Shown: positions 54,601-64,000 of the stretch, piece by piece
How the letters are laid out: every line of letters begins with the position of its first letter
How positions within the stretch are numbered: position 1 is the first letter of the stretch
Source: Oscheius dolichura
Taxonomy: Eukaryota > Nematoda > Chromadorea > Rhabditida > Rhabditidae
DNA: 64,000 nucleotides
Reading direction: 5' to 3'
Assembly: GCA_932521035.1 (NCBI GenBank)
Contig: OW051495.1
Location: 1,364,001 to 1,428,000 of the forward strand
Notes under the pieces: generated by a model
Seen by the model: the letters and a program-made list of their open reading frames with translations, nothing else
Told to the model about the DNA's origin: nothing
The model's database searches: none
Translations under genes and position numbers: made by a program

Positions 54601-57312
54601 GATCGAATTTTCAACTAAAATCGAGCTAAATAAGAAAGCACTGAAACATTTCCTGATTCGGTTCGTGGAAACAAATCGTGTAACGACTCAAAGGAGCCGA
54701 CCATTTCGGGAAAACTGCGAAATTAAAATGTTTCTTTTCTTCCGCTCAATAATGGCTAAAATTATCCGTTCTGTTCAGTAATCCCGCGCATCATGCTTAT
54801 TTTGAAACACGGAAACCAATGCTGACTGAACAAACTAATAAGTTTAGATAAGAGCAAATCTTATGTTCCAGGATCAAAGCATAGTTTTTTCAAAAATAGT
54901 GGAAGCTAAAAATGGAAAATAGTCGGAAAAATAGGCTAAAAACTGCTTCTTTCTCCCTATAATCCCTCATTTCTTCACAGTTGGGCCTTTAAAAAGTGTC
55001 TATTTTCAGGTTTCGCTAGGATTAGGATCTCTGCTGGCCATGACTGTATTGCTGGACATCGTGGCCGGAGCAATGCCCAAGAGTAATTCCATACCGCTTC
55101 TGGGTGAGTTCCGTGAGCAGGCTGACGAGTAAAACAAATGAATCTGGGGATGGATATTCCTCACAATTGAATAGAAATAAGAGATCACTGATGACTTTTT
55201 GATTGAATTTTATGTTTTGACCAAATCATAAAAGAATTTGCTTGAGCTATAACTAATCGAATGTGCAACCATGTCGTTTCTGAAAATTTTTATTTGAAGT
55301 TCCCTATTAGAACAAAGAAGATCTTTTGCAATTGCAACGATCCATTTCTGACTTTTTTCCTCTCGAGAAGCAATTGGAAGTATTGAAAAATGAACACGAA
55401 GCTTCCGTGTAACCAGAAACTAGAGAGCATCGATGAACCTGACTAAAATCGGTGTCAAACGGGCATGTAAACGATTTCCGCTACTAAAAATTATGGAAAG
55501 AAAGGATAATTACAACTTTCAAGACAAAGATAAGACGATTGAAACGTTGAGCAAACCATGTTTTTTTATTCACCAGCCGAAAACTAAACAATTACAACAT
55601 TTGATACCATATTCCAGGCGTAGAATTCGAATATCGTCATTTTAGAACAGATTTGGGGGCAAACCTTTTCATACACTTGGAATTTGCTACCGTAACCCCT
55701 CTAATAGAACCCCCTCCCCTCCGTAAGCGCGCCCTGTTAAAATGCTCCGTCTAATCGACTTTGAAAGTCAACTACTCTGTTGTTTATGGGGTTTCTTCTA
55801 TTTTTTCTTCTGTAAAAACCAAACCATGTGAAATATCCGAGTGTTTACCTCGCCGTCGAAGCATAATAATTACAAAACTTTAACATTTCCAGGTTTCTAC
55901 ATAATCATCGTTATAATGCTGTGTGCCATCGGAGTGGCCATCTCGATGGCCCTGCTGGGAATGTCTCGAAACTACATCCAAACAGAACAGATGCCATCCA
56001 CCTCGGCCTACCGGTTCCTCTTCCTCAAACCCGTCAAAGCCATGCGAGTTAATGGAATCTGTGTCGAGCCGGAAAAACTCATCAAAATCACGTAATTTCT
56101 CGGGTAATATATGGGAAAACGCTGCTCGTTTTAGGCCAAAAGTTCCGGATCTCGTAGCCATCCATCAGCAGCTGATTGAAGTCGCCCGAGCGCAGAGAAC
56201 ATATAGGGAACGGATGGAACGGCTACAGTGGCAAAATAAGGTAAATTCCAGTTAGGCCTATTGAAGTATGGCATGGAACAATTATTATAACGAATCACTG
56301 AAACATTATAAAAATATTTAATGTTGTGCTATGACGAAAAAGGTGTTTTTGGACAAACTTTGACGGAGGACGGTAGCCGGAGGTGAGCTCTTCCGGACTT
56401 GGGCTCTGCGCCATATTTTTTTTCAGTCCTAGGGCTACATTTTGACATATGACACTCCGAGAAAGCGTGGAAAATAAAAAAAAAGTTATGGCGTTTTTCT
56501 AAAGACTTTTGACGCCCCCTAATATATTGAAAAAGTGAAACAGTGGAAGGAAATGTTAAATGTTATGGAAAGAGATTATAAGCTATTTGTGGTTAGCGAC
56601 GACGATTTTTTCATTGCTGTACATCCCGCAGCTTTCTTTCAATTGGTACCAGATAACGGCTACCTTTCATGTTTTCGGCCAATGCCTATGCCCAAGTGAC
56701 GGAGCAAACGGCGCCAGCTGTAAAACATCAAACTGCAATTGAAAAAACACACTTATATCTCCTAAATTGGTTGATTGAAACACGGCAAAAATCTTTTCTG
56801 TTATGTTAGCAGCTTATAAATTCTTTAAAGGTTGGAGCGTTGATACGTTGATTACTATCGCTTCAAATAGTTCAATTACCGAAACTTTTACCGTTCAAGA
56901 CGGCTTCTAATTATTTCTTCGCTGGTTTTACAGCCAGTTGATGTTCTTTATTATCAATTTTTCAAAAAAGCAGGCTCTTTTGCCGGAAAAAGTACACGTT
57001 ACCGTAAGCCAGACGTTTCTCCCTAACTTGGCCCTAAAAGTTGAAAATACCTCATTGTTTATCAGACACATCTACATTTCAATTAGAAGGAAATTTTGAG
57101 TTTCCATAAAAAGGAATTTTGAAACAGATTCTATTCTTTCAAGACTAATCAGCCTTCCTTTTCAGGTAGAGAAAGAGTGGAACCGTGTCTTCGCCCGGGT
57201 GGATCACGTCTTCCTCTTCCTGTTCCAGATGCTCAATGTCATCGTCCTGTTGATGTTCCTCCGATACGCCTTCATCCCGGTCCCCGACCTGCCCGATGAC
57301 TTTGCTGTATAA
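51607..57312 (+). CDS. Cys-loop ligand-gated ion channel subunit (nAChR-like, non-alpha)
   Basis: Ten exons (51607-51685, 51801-51925, 52416-52570, 52671-52899, 53671-53748, 53861-53998, 55010-55103, 55893-56091, 56135-56240, 57166-57312) total 1350 nt (449 aa) with every phase matching. Residues 1-17 form a signal peptide. The extracellular domain has the WDDPKLSWDP and WVPKLFIYN blocks and a Cys-loop at Cys154/Cys168 with FPFD between. M1 is at about 236-258, M2 269-289, M3 302-322 and M4 416-433, with a short M3-M4 loop. Glu at the -1' position before M2 (RNEKVSLG) is typical of cation channels. There is no vicinal Cys pair in loop C, so it is a non-alpha subunit or gated by another ligand. 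M2 keeps Leu at 9' but has Asp at 16'. It probably sits in neuronal or muscle membranes; the agonist is unknown. Confidence 0.9.
51963..51998 (-). repeat. Partial tRNA-like element in a receptor intron
   Basis: Minus strand CATCGCTGGTTCGATCCCCG resembles the B-box half of the element at 15335. Its A-box half is not seen; a family 2 TIR element begins where it should continue. Confidence 0.4.
52003..52229 (+). mobile_element. TIR element family 2, copy 9
   Basis: Runs from about CGCCGCGTTTCATAACATAT through the core to CAAATTTGGCGTTTGTCATG at the right terminus. Located in intron 2 of the Cys-loop receptor, directly next to a partial tRNA-like element. Confidence 0.75.
55690..55818. repeat. 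Dispersed repeat family 3, copy 2 (partial)
   Basis: CCGTAAGCGCGCCCTGTTAA, ACTACTCTGTTGTTTATG and GGTTTCTTCTATT match the copy at 58238. The right end is missing. In a receptor intron. Confidence 0.55.
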
Positions 57313-58237
57313 TTCTGTCTGTCCCCTGTTTATATACCACAAAATACGGGTCCATATCCTGTGCCTCTACACTTTTCCCACCTGATTTATTTACGGAATA
57401 ATGAAATTTTCTTTTGAGCAAATGTTTCAAGCGCTTGTTATAATCCACCCGATTGGTACTGGTGGTTCGATGAGATGATTCCTCTTTTTGGCGTTTAGAA
57501 AAGTGTAAAAGCGCCACATTTCCGTTGTCTGGACAAATTGAAGCGAAATACACGTTTACGAAATCGCGAGTTTCGAAATATATGAAAAGTGGAATTCTCG
57601 GTTTGAGACAGTGCTGCTTTTGAAGGATATGTGAAAATTTTCGAATTTCTAGTACGAAAATTCGTAACGGACGAGCATCTAGATATCCAATTAGTCAAAG
57701 CTTCACTCTCGATATATAAAAGAAGGACTGAGGAAACTAGAAGCTACCAGAATTTCTTGTAGAGATCACAAAAAAACGGATTTTCAAGAGTTAGTATTGG
57801 TTCTACAAGACTTTTGCACTCAGACCTTTAATTTTCCTTTTGCTTGCTGGTTCAAGATTACCGTATTTACGAAACCTTCTAAAATCTTCACCAGGATGTT
57901 TGTAATACTAGAAAAAACTATTGTAATCGTAGACCCGTGTAACGGAATAGAAAATTGATGTAAATATTCATAGAAGTGGTAAAACAGAACAAACAGTTGG
58001 CAGCAATAAAAATATAAAGGAGTTTCTTTTTAGCTGGGTACTGTAGCCTTTACAAGATAAAATGGCACCAAATTAGGTATTTTCCCTTGTTTTTCAAGTC
58101 CGTCTCTGTTAAACTCCCTGTTATACTCCGTTTCCAACCTCGGGGTTTGCTCATATTACTAACAGCTTCACTCTGTCCGTATAAAGGTCTACGACGAAAC
58201 GAGGAAATCCCTTCAACCCGCACATCTTGCTAATACC

Positions 58238-58445
58238 ATATTGCCTCTAATTGAACCCCGCCTCTCCGTAAGCGCGCCCTGTTAAAATGCTCTATCTAAC
58301 CGACTTTAAGAGGCAACTACTCTGTTGTTTATGAGGTTTCTTCTATTGTTCCTTCTGTAATGCAATATCTAGGGTCTAAAGATCATACTAACAGAAAAAT
58401 GATGAAAAAGGGGGGCATTAGAGCATTTGACGGTTTACAGTATTT
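58238..58445. repeat. Dispersed repeat family 3, copy 3
   Basis: CTCTCCGTAAGCGCGCCCTG at the start, ATCTAGGGTCTAAAGATCAT in the middle and GGGGGGCATTAGAGCATTTG at the end. AAATGCTCTA occurs inverted near both ends, suggesting short inverted termini. Confidence 0.55.
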
Positions 58446-59294
58446 TTTTTATTTCATAAGGGAGCGTAACATCAGTTATCCGTTGCAATCAGTTCATTTA
58501 TAACAGAAAAGGAGGGAATTTTGTCCCTGAATTTAGGAGAAACTTGAAAATCAAGGAAATTTGACCACAAAACGCTATTTGGTTCAGAAACACTGCCCTT
58601 TTCTGCTGGAAACAAATTATCCCGTAGATCATCCGCCAGTCTAATTCACCTATATTTATCGAGCTCATAAAACATTCTTTATTCCGTCTTCTTTCTTTTA
58701 TGAGAATATACTGAAAGAGATCACAAATAGTCGTCACCAGAGTCGGAGATAACGATTTCTGGTACTGTAGGCAAACTGGAGTACTGAAAATGGGTTATAA
58801 CTGCTTGTGAAAATAGAAAATCTACTAAAAAAACTAAAAAATTACGCAAAACATTATTTTAACTCAATTTTGAAGCCGAAAATGAAGAAAAGTTCTAAAC
58901 ACTGGTTTTCCTCCTTTTTTTTGCTCTAAAATGGGTAGAAAATGAAAAGAAACGATTCTAATCAATATTACTTCGTTGGCGGTTGATGAAATACTTGATT
59001 CTTTTCGGCGAATTGATGTTTTTTTTTGTAAGCTTTTCTGCTTTGAATTGGCTAGAAAACAATTTATCGCGCGTGGTTTGACATTATATTGGGGTACGGC
59101 AGACTCCTGGAAGGTAACTTTGACGCACAGAGCTTTTCAGTTGAGGCTTCGTTAAAATATTTTTTTACCATAATTTCGAGGGTAGTCGATTACCCGTATC
59201 CCCAAATTTTCAGGGATGTAGTCCATAAAATAAAAGCAGGACGAGCACAACAAATTTGCAAAATGTCCGCCGTCCGCCGTGTGTTCGATTTTCG

Positions 59295-59360
59295 TGGTGT
59301 GGTAGCTAAGAGGCCGGAATTATCAGTGGAGAGGTCGGGGGTTCGACCCCCACGACGGGG
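59295..59360 (+). repeat. tRNA-like element
   Basis: A-box-like GTGGTAGCTAAGAGG, strong B-box GGGGGTTCGACCCCC. The acceptor stem is not convincingly paired and no clear anticodon arm is present. It shares GAGAGGTCGGGGGTTCG with the element at 47750. Likely tRNA-derived repeat or pseudogene, less likely a divergent tRNA. Confidence 0.4.
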
Positions 59361-59869
59361 AACTCTTTTTGCTTTTTTATTTTGAGGTCCTGAAAACTTC
59401 CAAAATATTTTTCAAGTGTTTTTCGTTGCGGGACCCGTTCATGGTGGGATCCCACTGCTGAGGTCTGCAACTCCATCCCACCGCCGGTCGTCAAATTATC
59501 GTTCTCTTTTTATACATTCCTCCCCTTTCCCCATTATCGCCCTCTTTTTGTCCACTCCTGACAAACCACAGGCTTTCTTGAGTTTCACTTTATAAGATAG
59601 TGATTTTCATCTTGTTTCATTCGTTCATTGGTGGCCGTCGTGGCCTTTTTTACAAAAAAAAAATCACGAATTACACTTACCCCGTCAGTTTTGGTCCGTT
59701 CTTCAATAGACGCTCTCGTACAGTTGGAAGCACTGGATTGTCTAAATTTCCCAATATTTTCTCTAATTTTTCAAAGACCAACCCATCAAGACTGCCTTGT
59801 TTCCTCCGAAGATTTCTAATCCACAGAATGAGTCGACCCCAAGTCCGGCCCAGGAAGCCCCTCTCGCTT

Positions 59870-59875
59870 TTTATT
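59870..59875 (-). terminator. Poly(A) signal of the GPCR gene
   Basis: AATAAA on the minus strand, about 45 nt after the GPCR stop codon (59919), the usual nematode position. Confidence 0.55.
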
Positions 59876-59918
59876 GTACTCACTGAAACCACTGACATGG
59901 CGGAATTTCGATGATAGC

Positions 59919-62900
59919 TCAATCTGAACCGATATATTTGGATTTTGGAAGGAGGAAAAACCTCTGTTTGTGGAGGAATTCCCTAGCGCCGTGGGAGACA
60001 CTCTGACGCTTTTTCTGTAAGGCCCGGACATGCTGCTGGCGGAGTTCTCGATTGATCAGAGCGTAGAGGAGCGGATTGGCAGCCGAATTGAAGCAGACCT
60101 GAAAAGAACAATGCAGCTATCTAATAGAAAGAAAATCTACTGGACTCTATATTTCCTTAGTAGAACATAATAAGAAAAAAAAAAGGACCAGCTCAAATTT
60201 CCTTTTTCAAAAATTGAAAGAAGGATTTCTAAAAAAGGTTGAACTGCTGAAATTGTTGGTTTTTCGTTTTTACCTAGCGTTTTTACCTAGAATTTTTACC
60301 TAGAGAGATAGTTGCATTGTTCTAGTCGGGTTCCAATACATTTTATAAAAGTACCGATGCATAGAAGAATGTATAGCTCTACAGTTATTGCTGCTCCAAA
60401 TTTGTCAAACTAATAAGGACAAAACAAAGCAGTCTAATTTACCACATTTTATGGACGTTATAAAAAGGCAGGGCATTGCTGCGCTGATTTTATCGGCAGT
60501 AAAGATCGCTGAATCGAATAGAACATCATTGGAAATTTTAGGACTATAATTGTTCTACGAATCCCGCTGGGTATAATAATGGCAAAGTAAAACATTTGAA
60601 AGTTTTTATGGTTTACTGCCCTAATAAGAGCTTTTCTCAAGGGCGTAGCTGATAGGTGAAACCAGAAACCATTTGACGAGTTTTCTAACTGTTTTTGAGA
60701 TGGGAAAGTTATCTCTTCATGATTCGATCTACCGTGTTCGTTTTTTTTGTGAAAAAAAAACGAAAAGAAGAAAATAAAGATAACCTAGAAAGCGTTTCCC
60801 CCCTGTTTACGGCAAATTGGTTGCCTCGGTCCTTGATAGTCCGCTGCACCCGTAAAGTCAGGAGAATCATCTTTATTCAAAACTGTTACAAAACGATGGC
60901 GCCTTTATATCTTTCTCTTGCCGAGACTTTACGGGTGCAGGTGATCGGACTTTACGGGAAAGCATCCATTTCTTGGCCTACTTTCTCTTTGAGAAATTTT
61001 CGCTTCAATGGAACTTTAAAATCTTCAGCTATGGGAATAATTCAGTGTCATATGCCCTGCTCTTTCCAAATTTTCCATATTTCAACAGGCCCATTTATTG
61101 ACTCCACCGTTCTGTTCAATAATCTGTCGACCAATGAGCTCCAATAACCATAACCTACCAATAAATGAGCAATAAAGAAGAGGGCCGACAGGGCGGGGGT
61201 CATCCACGACGGATGGATGAAGTTGAACTGGGTCATGATGTTCAGCGTCCACTGCGGAGTCCAACAGAAATAATAGAAAATAACCACGGCGACAATCCGC
61301 TTCGTCACCTGAAAACAGCCATTCCCTTTCTCTTTCAAAAATGGGAAAATCTCGTCATAAAATTGGGTCTCTTCATCCATTTGAACTGCCTTTTATCCGG
61401 GGAAATTGAATTCGGCCGGATTTTCCGGCGTCTGGCTCAAAAACTGACCATTTTCACCCGATCCGTGTCCTTTCGCCCGCTGTCAGACGGCTTTGCCCGT
61501 AGAGCGCGCATACCTTTTGAACTCTTCTGCACTTTGTAGATTACCTGAAAAGGGGAAAATTGGAAATAAGGGGGAAAAAGAGCCGTACCAGGGAATAGAA
61601 TAACGTAATTAGGATGGCCGGAATGATAAAACCGATGACAAATGTGTAGAGGGTAAAGGTGGCATCCGCGTCGAACATACACTTACTCATTGTGGTACCG
61701 CGGAGATCTGGAATCGAAAGCGAATTGTCTGGGAAATTTCTGATCAGTTTTTATGTGTCCCAAGGAACATAGAAAATCAGTTTTATGAGACTTTCGATTG
61801 TCTTTTGCATTCCTTTTCTAGACTATTTGGTTTATTTACATAACCGCGTTACAATTTCAACGGGGTAAATCAAAGAGTAAAACTCCATCTTCAGAAAAAC
61901 TGGCTATATAACGAATTTAATTTTTTCCTGAGAATCAACGAACTGTGGGCTTGTCTTCCCTTGTTATTTATGCGTTTCCTGGAAATTAGAAAAACAAAAA
62001 AATAAGTTGTACAATGTTATTAGTTTATCTTCAATGGCCTGTCTTCTGCTATGAACTCGTTTCTTTCCTTTTCAGTTCTCCTTGAAGCCGAGAGACAAAA
62101 GAATGAACCATAACTTTTGATGTAACATTATAGAAGAATAACATAGAATAATACAGTTGAGGAAATAGGTCAATATAAAAAATTGAAGCGAGTAAACATT
62201 TGTAAAATGTTATGATGTACAGATTGTATATTGCAACTTCCCATTTCTACTTCATTTATGCGCTTCGTAAAGCATAGAAAACTTCTGTGATAAAACCGTA
62301 TCGATTTTGAAATTCTCCCCTTTCAATACCTATTTTCAATTCGGTTTTTGATGGGCACGAACAACATTTTCGAGTTTGTGAGCAAAGAAACGTTGAAAAC
62401 ATTTAAAGTTAGACCACTCAATTCATTCTAATTTTCTTACCAATGGGTTCGAGAGATCATAACTGCCGCATTCCGTAAAATAAATAGTAAATACAGAACC
62501 CCAGAAAATCTAGTCAACCTACCAGATAGCCGGAGTTGTTCCGAATCTTCTTCCAGCTGGATCATGAGCATTCTATCGATTTTATAGACGGTCGCCTGGA
62601 TCATGACCGGTATAAGGAGTACGGTAGCGAAGATGGAACACGCCAGAAGGACCCCAATCGAGACAGAATTCGATCGGATTCTAAAAATCCCCATTATCTT
62701 AAATTTTTGACCGATTTCCCACCTCAGGGAGGTTACCGGGCTGCAGACGGCCAAGTACCTGTCCCAGCTGAGAACTGTCATGATAAAGGAGGAGAGCAGC
62801 TTGTTGACAGACTCTCCGAACCAGTAGATCTTGCACATAAAAGAGCCGAACAGCCATTGGCCCTGGAGGAGATCGGCCACGAGGAACGGCAGGTGCATTA

Positions 62901-63080
62901 TCACCAGGAAATCGACGATCGAGAGGCCTGAAAAAGGTTTTAACAGAAGTTTAAAGGAAAAAAGTACCGAGGATGTAGATAAAGACGTGATTAGTATTGG
63001 AACCGATGGCCTGCTTCCGTCGTTGGACGTGTTTCCTCTTCCGGGAAGTTAGAACATTGATGATCATCACAATGACAATA
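59919..63080 (-). CDS. Rhodopsin-family neuropeptide-type GPCR (5' end missing)
   Basis: Seven exons read on the minus strand: 63080-62968, 62927-62723, 62680-62523, 61707-61589, 61544-61458, 61308-61159 and 60098-59919 (1012 nt, about 337 aa), all in phase. The first visible exon begins inside TM1 ([15 protein letters not shown]); the N-terminus and start of TM1 are not in the window as far as I can see. TM2 begins [19 protein letters not shown] Cys after TM2 (FMCKIYWF) can bond with the ECL2 Cys (SKCMF). The DRY box is WDRYLAV, TM6 has [10 protein letters not shown], and TM7 has the NPLLY motif followed by a basic C-tail. This pattern fits the somatostatin/galanin/allatostatin-like group of peptide receptors; the ligand cannot be told. 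Intron 6 carries a family 1 hairpin. Confidence 0.87.
60823..60950 (-). mobile_element. Hairpin MITE family 1, copy F
   Basis: GCCTCGGTCCTTGATAGTCC start and inverted CCGAGACTTTACGGGTGCAG end. The left arm has lost part of the CTCGGC segment. The interior is in the same orientation as copy A. Located in a GPCR intron. Confidence 0.75.
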
Positions 63081-64000
63081 CTGGAAATTTTTTTACGTTG
63101 TGGAAGTCCTTCAATTAGGGAAATAAACTTTCATGTGGCTCCGTCGTTCGTACTAGGATAGAAAAATTAGCACCTTCCCCTATCATTTGCTCCCTTTTTA
63201 CCGTTTTTAGCCGTTTGCCTCTTCTCTGCTACAGGAAAACGTTAAAATAACAAATGGTCTCTGCTTTCAGTCCAGTAATCGACCACAGTAGGAAATAAAC
63301 AATAAAAACACTTTTTGGATGAAATAACAGGGAAAAATCGATCGGAAGACGCTTCTATTGCGATCTGTTCCACCTGGGATAGAAATGGGATATGAAATGA
63401 GGAAGAAGATGTTATTCTTGGAACTCACTGAAAGTCAAAAATGGAGATTTTGTCATCAACAAAAGGATAAAGATTTTTAGGTTATGGGAGTCCTTGAAAT
63501 GGGAAGAGGCTAATCCGATGATGTTTTTTCATAGTCTGTCAAGAAAAAAGACGACATTCAAGGTCTAACATGCCGAGAACAAATTTTACAAATTTTTATA
63601 TACCACATGATCTATTTTTCCGTTGGTACGACAATGTTTCATATTTTTATGAGGAAAGGAATAAAAATATGAATAAAGCTCACAGCTCGCCGCGGAAGAA
63701 GAAAGGTCGGCGCGACAGTGGTCGTGCCGGGACCAACGCAATTTTAGTATTGGGCCTAGAACAACTTTGTAGAGATGAAGCTGCAAAAACTACTCATTTT
63801 ACTTTTTTTTCTGTAAACTGCATTCGATTCAGCGCAGTCGAAAGACCTGGAAGTAATTTTTTAGGTTCACCAAATTGTACAATAAAAAAGAAATACAGTC
63901 TTTTATGTTTTTACTATCAAAACCTCAACAGATTTTGGTGCCAAAATTACTCCCGAATCTACATTTTTTTCTGAATCGAATAAGCCCAAGAACTGCAAAA
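63081..64000. other. No exon recognised upstream of the GPCR
   Basis: AT-rich DNA in which I could not find the missing GPCR 5' exon. It contains the 41-bp element at 63529-63569. Confidence 0.4.
63529..63569 (-). repeat. 41-bp element, inverted partner of 6566
   Basis: Reverse complement of 6566-6606 with a single mismatch. Flanks are unrelated. See the 6566 entry. Confidence 0.6.

Larger units (their letters stand above)
57313..59918. other. Intergenic spacer between receptor and GPCR genes
   Basis: The two genes converge here. Contents are a family 3 repeat, a tRNA-like element at 59300 and AT-rich DNA. No exon chain seen. Confidence 0.5.

Noticed and set aside
59295-59360. Functional tRNA gene
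   Set aside because: Good B box but no paired acceptor stem or clear anticodon arm; kept only as tRNA-like.

Overview
The window is nuclear DNA of a rhabditid-type nematode. The evidence is the gene content: a transthyretin-like (TTR) secreted protein, a two-domain C-type lectin, a nematode Sulfotransfer_2 enzyme, a sigma-type GST, a Cys-loop receptor and a neuropeptide-type GPCR. Splicing is also worm-like, with short introns ending in TTTTCAG/TTTCAG, and there is a BEL/Pao (Cer-like) retroelement carrying a phlebovirus-type envelope. I cannot name the species. Exons were assembled by hand from splice sites; every multi-exon gene called intact keeps a consistent codon phase across all its junctions.

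Layout. Positions 1-14.5 kb hold no recognisable gene, only repeats, long G/C runs and low-complexity DNA. At 15.0-16.1 kb (+) lies a broken gene with thrombospondin-type repeats. It converges on an intact C-type lectin (19513-16667, -). From 36210 down to 20238 (-) runs a six-exon carbohydrate sulfotransferase whose fourth intron is about 13.8 kb. Inside that intron, on the opposite strand, sits a complete five-exon TTR-like gene (21708-31840). Inside the third intron of the TTR gene sits a 6.76 kb LTR retroelement (24582-31345, -). The same sulfotransferase intron holds two GST exons in the wrong order: exon 2 at 21.1 kb and exon 1 at 33.3 kb. Positions 37-51 kb are repeat-rich with no gene I can support. 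A complete ten-exon Cys-loop receptor subunit occupies 51607-57312 (+), and a 5'-truncated peptide-type GPCR occupies 63080-59919 (-).

The retroelement is a damaged endogenous retrovirus-like copy. Its gag ORF runs straight into the YVDN box of reverse transcriptase, with protease and the front of RT missing. A second ORF carries the end of RT, RNase H, integrase and an Env with a phlebovirus Gc-like cysteine-rich fusion-loop region. The element plus 7 host bases makes one phase-correct GT..AG intron of the TTR gene.

The non-coding space is full of small dispersed elements. One is a hairpin element with 6 copies, one a terminal-inverted-repeat element with 9 copies, and there are large fold-backs, tRNA-like repeats and a 44-bp minisatellite. 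Several short ORFs that look conserved are just repeat copies. The most interesting candidates are the three-level nested locus, the retroelement acting as an intron, and the permuted GST exons.
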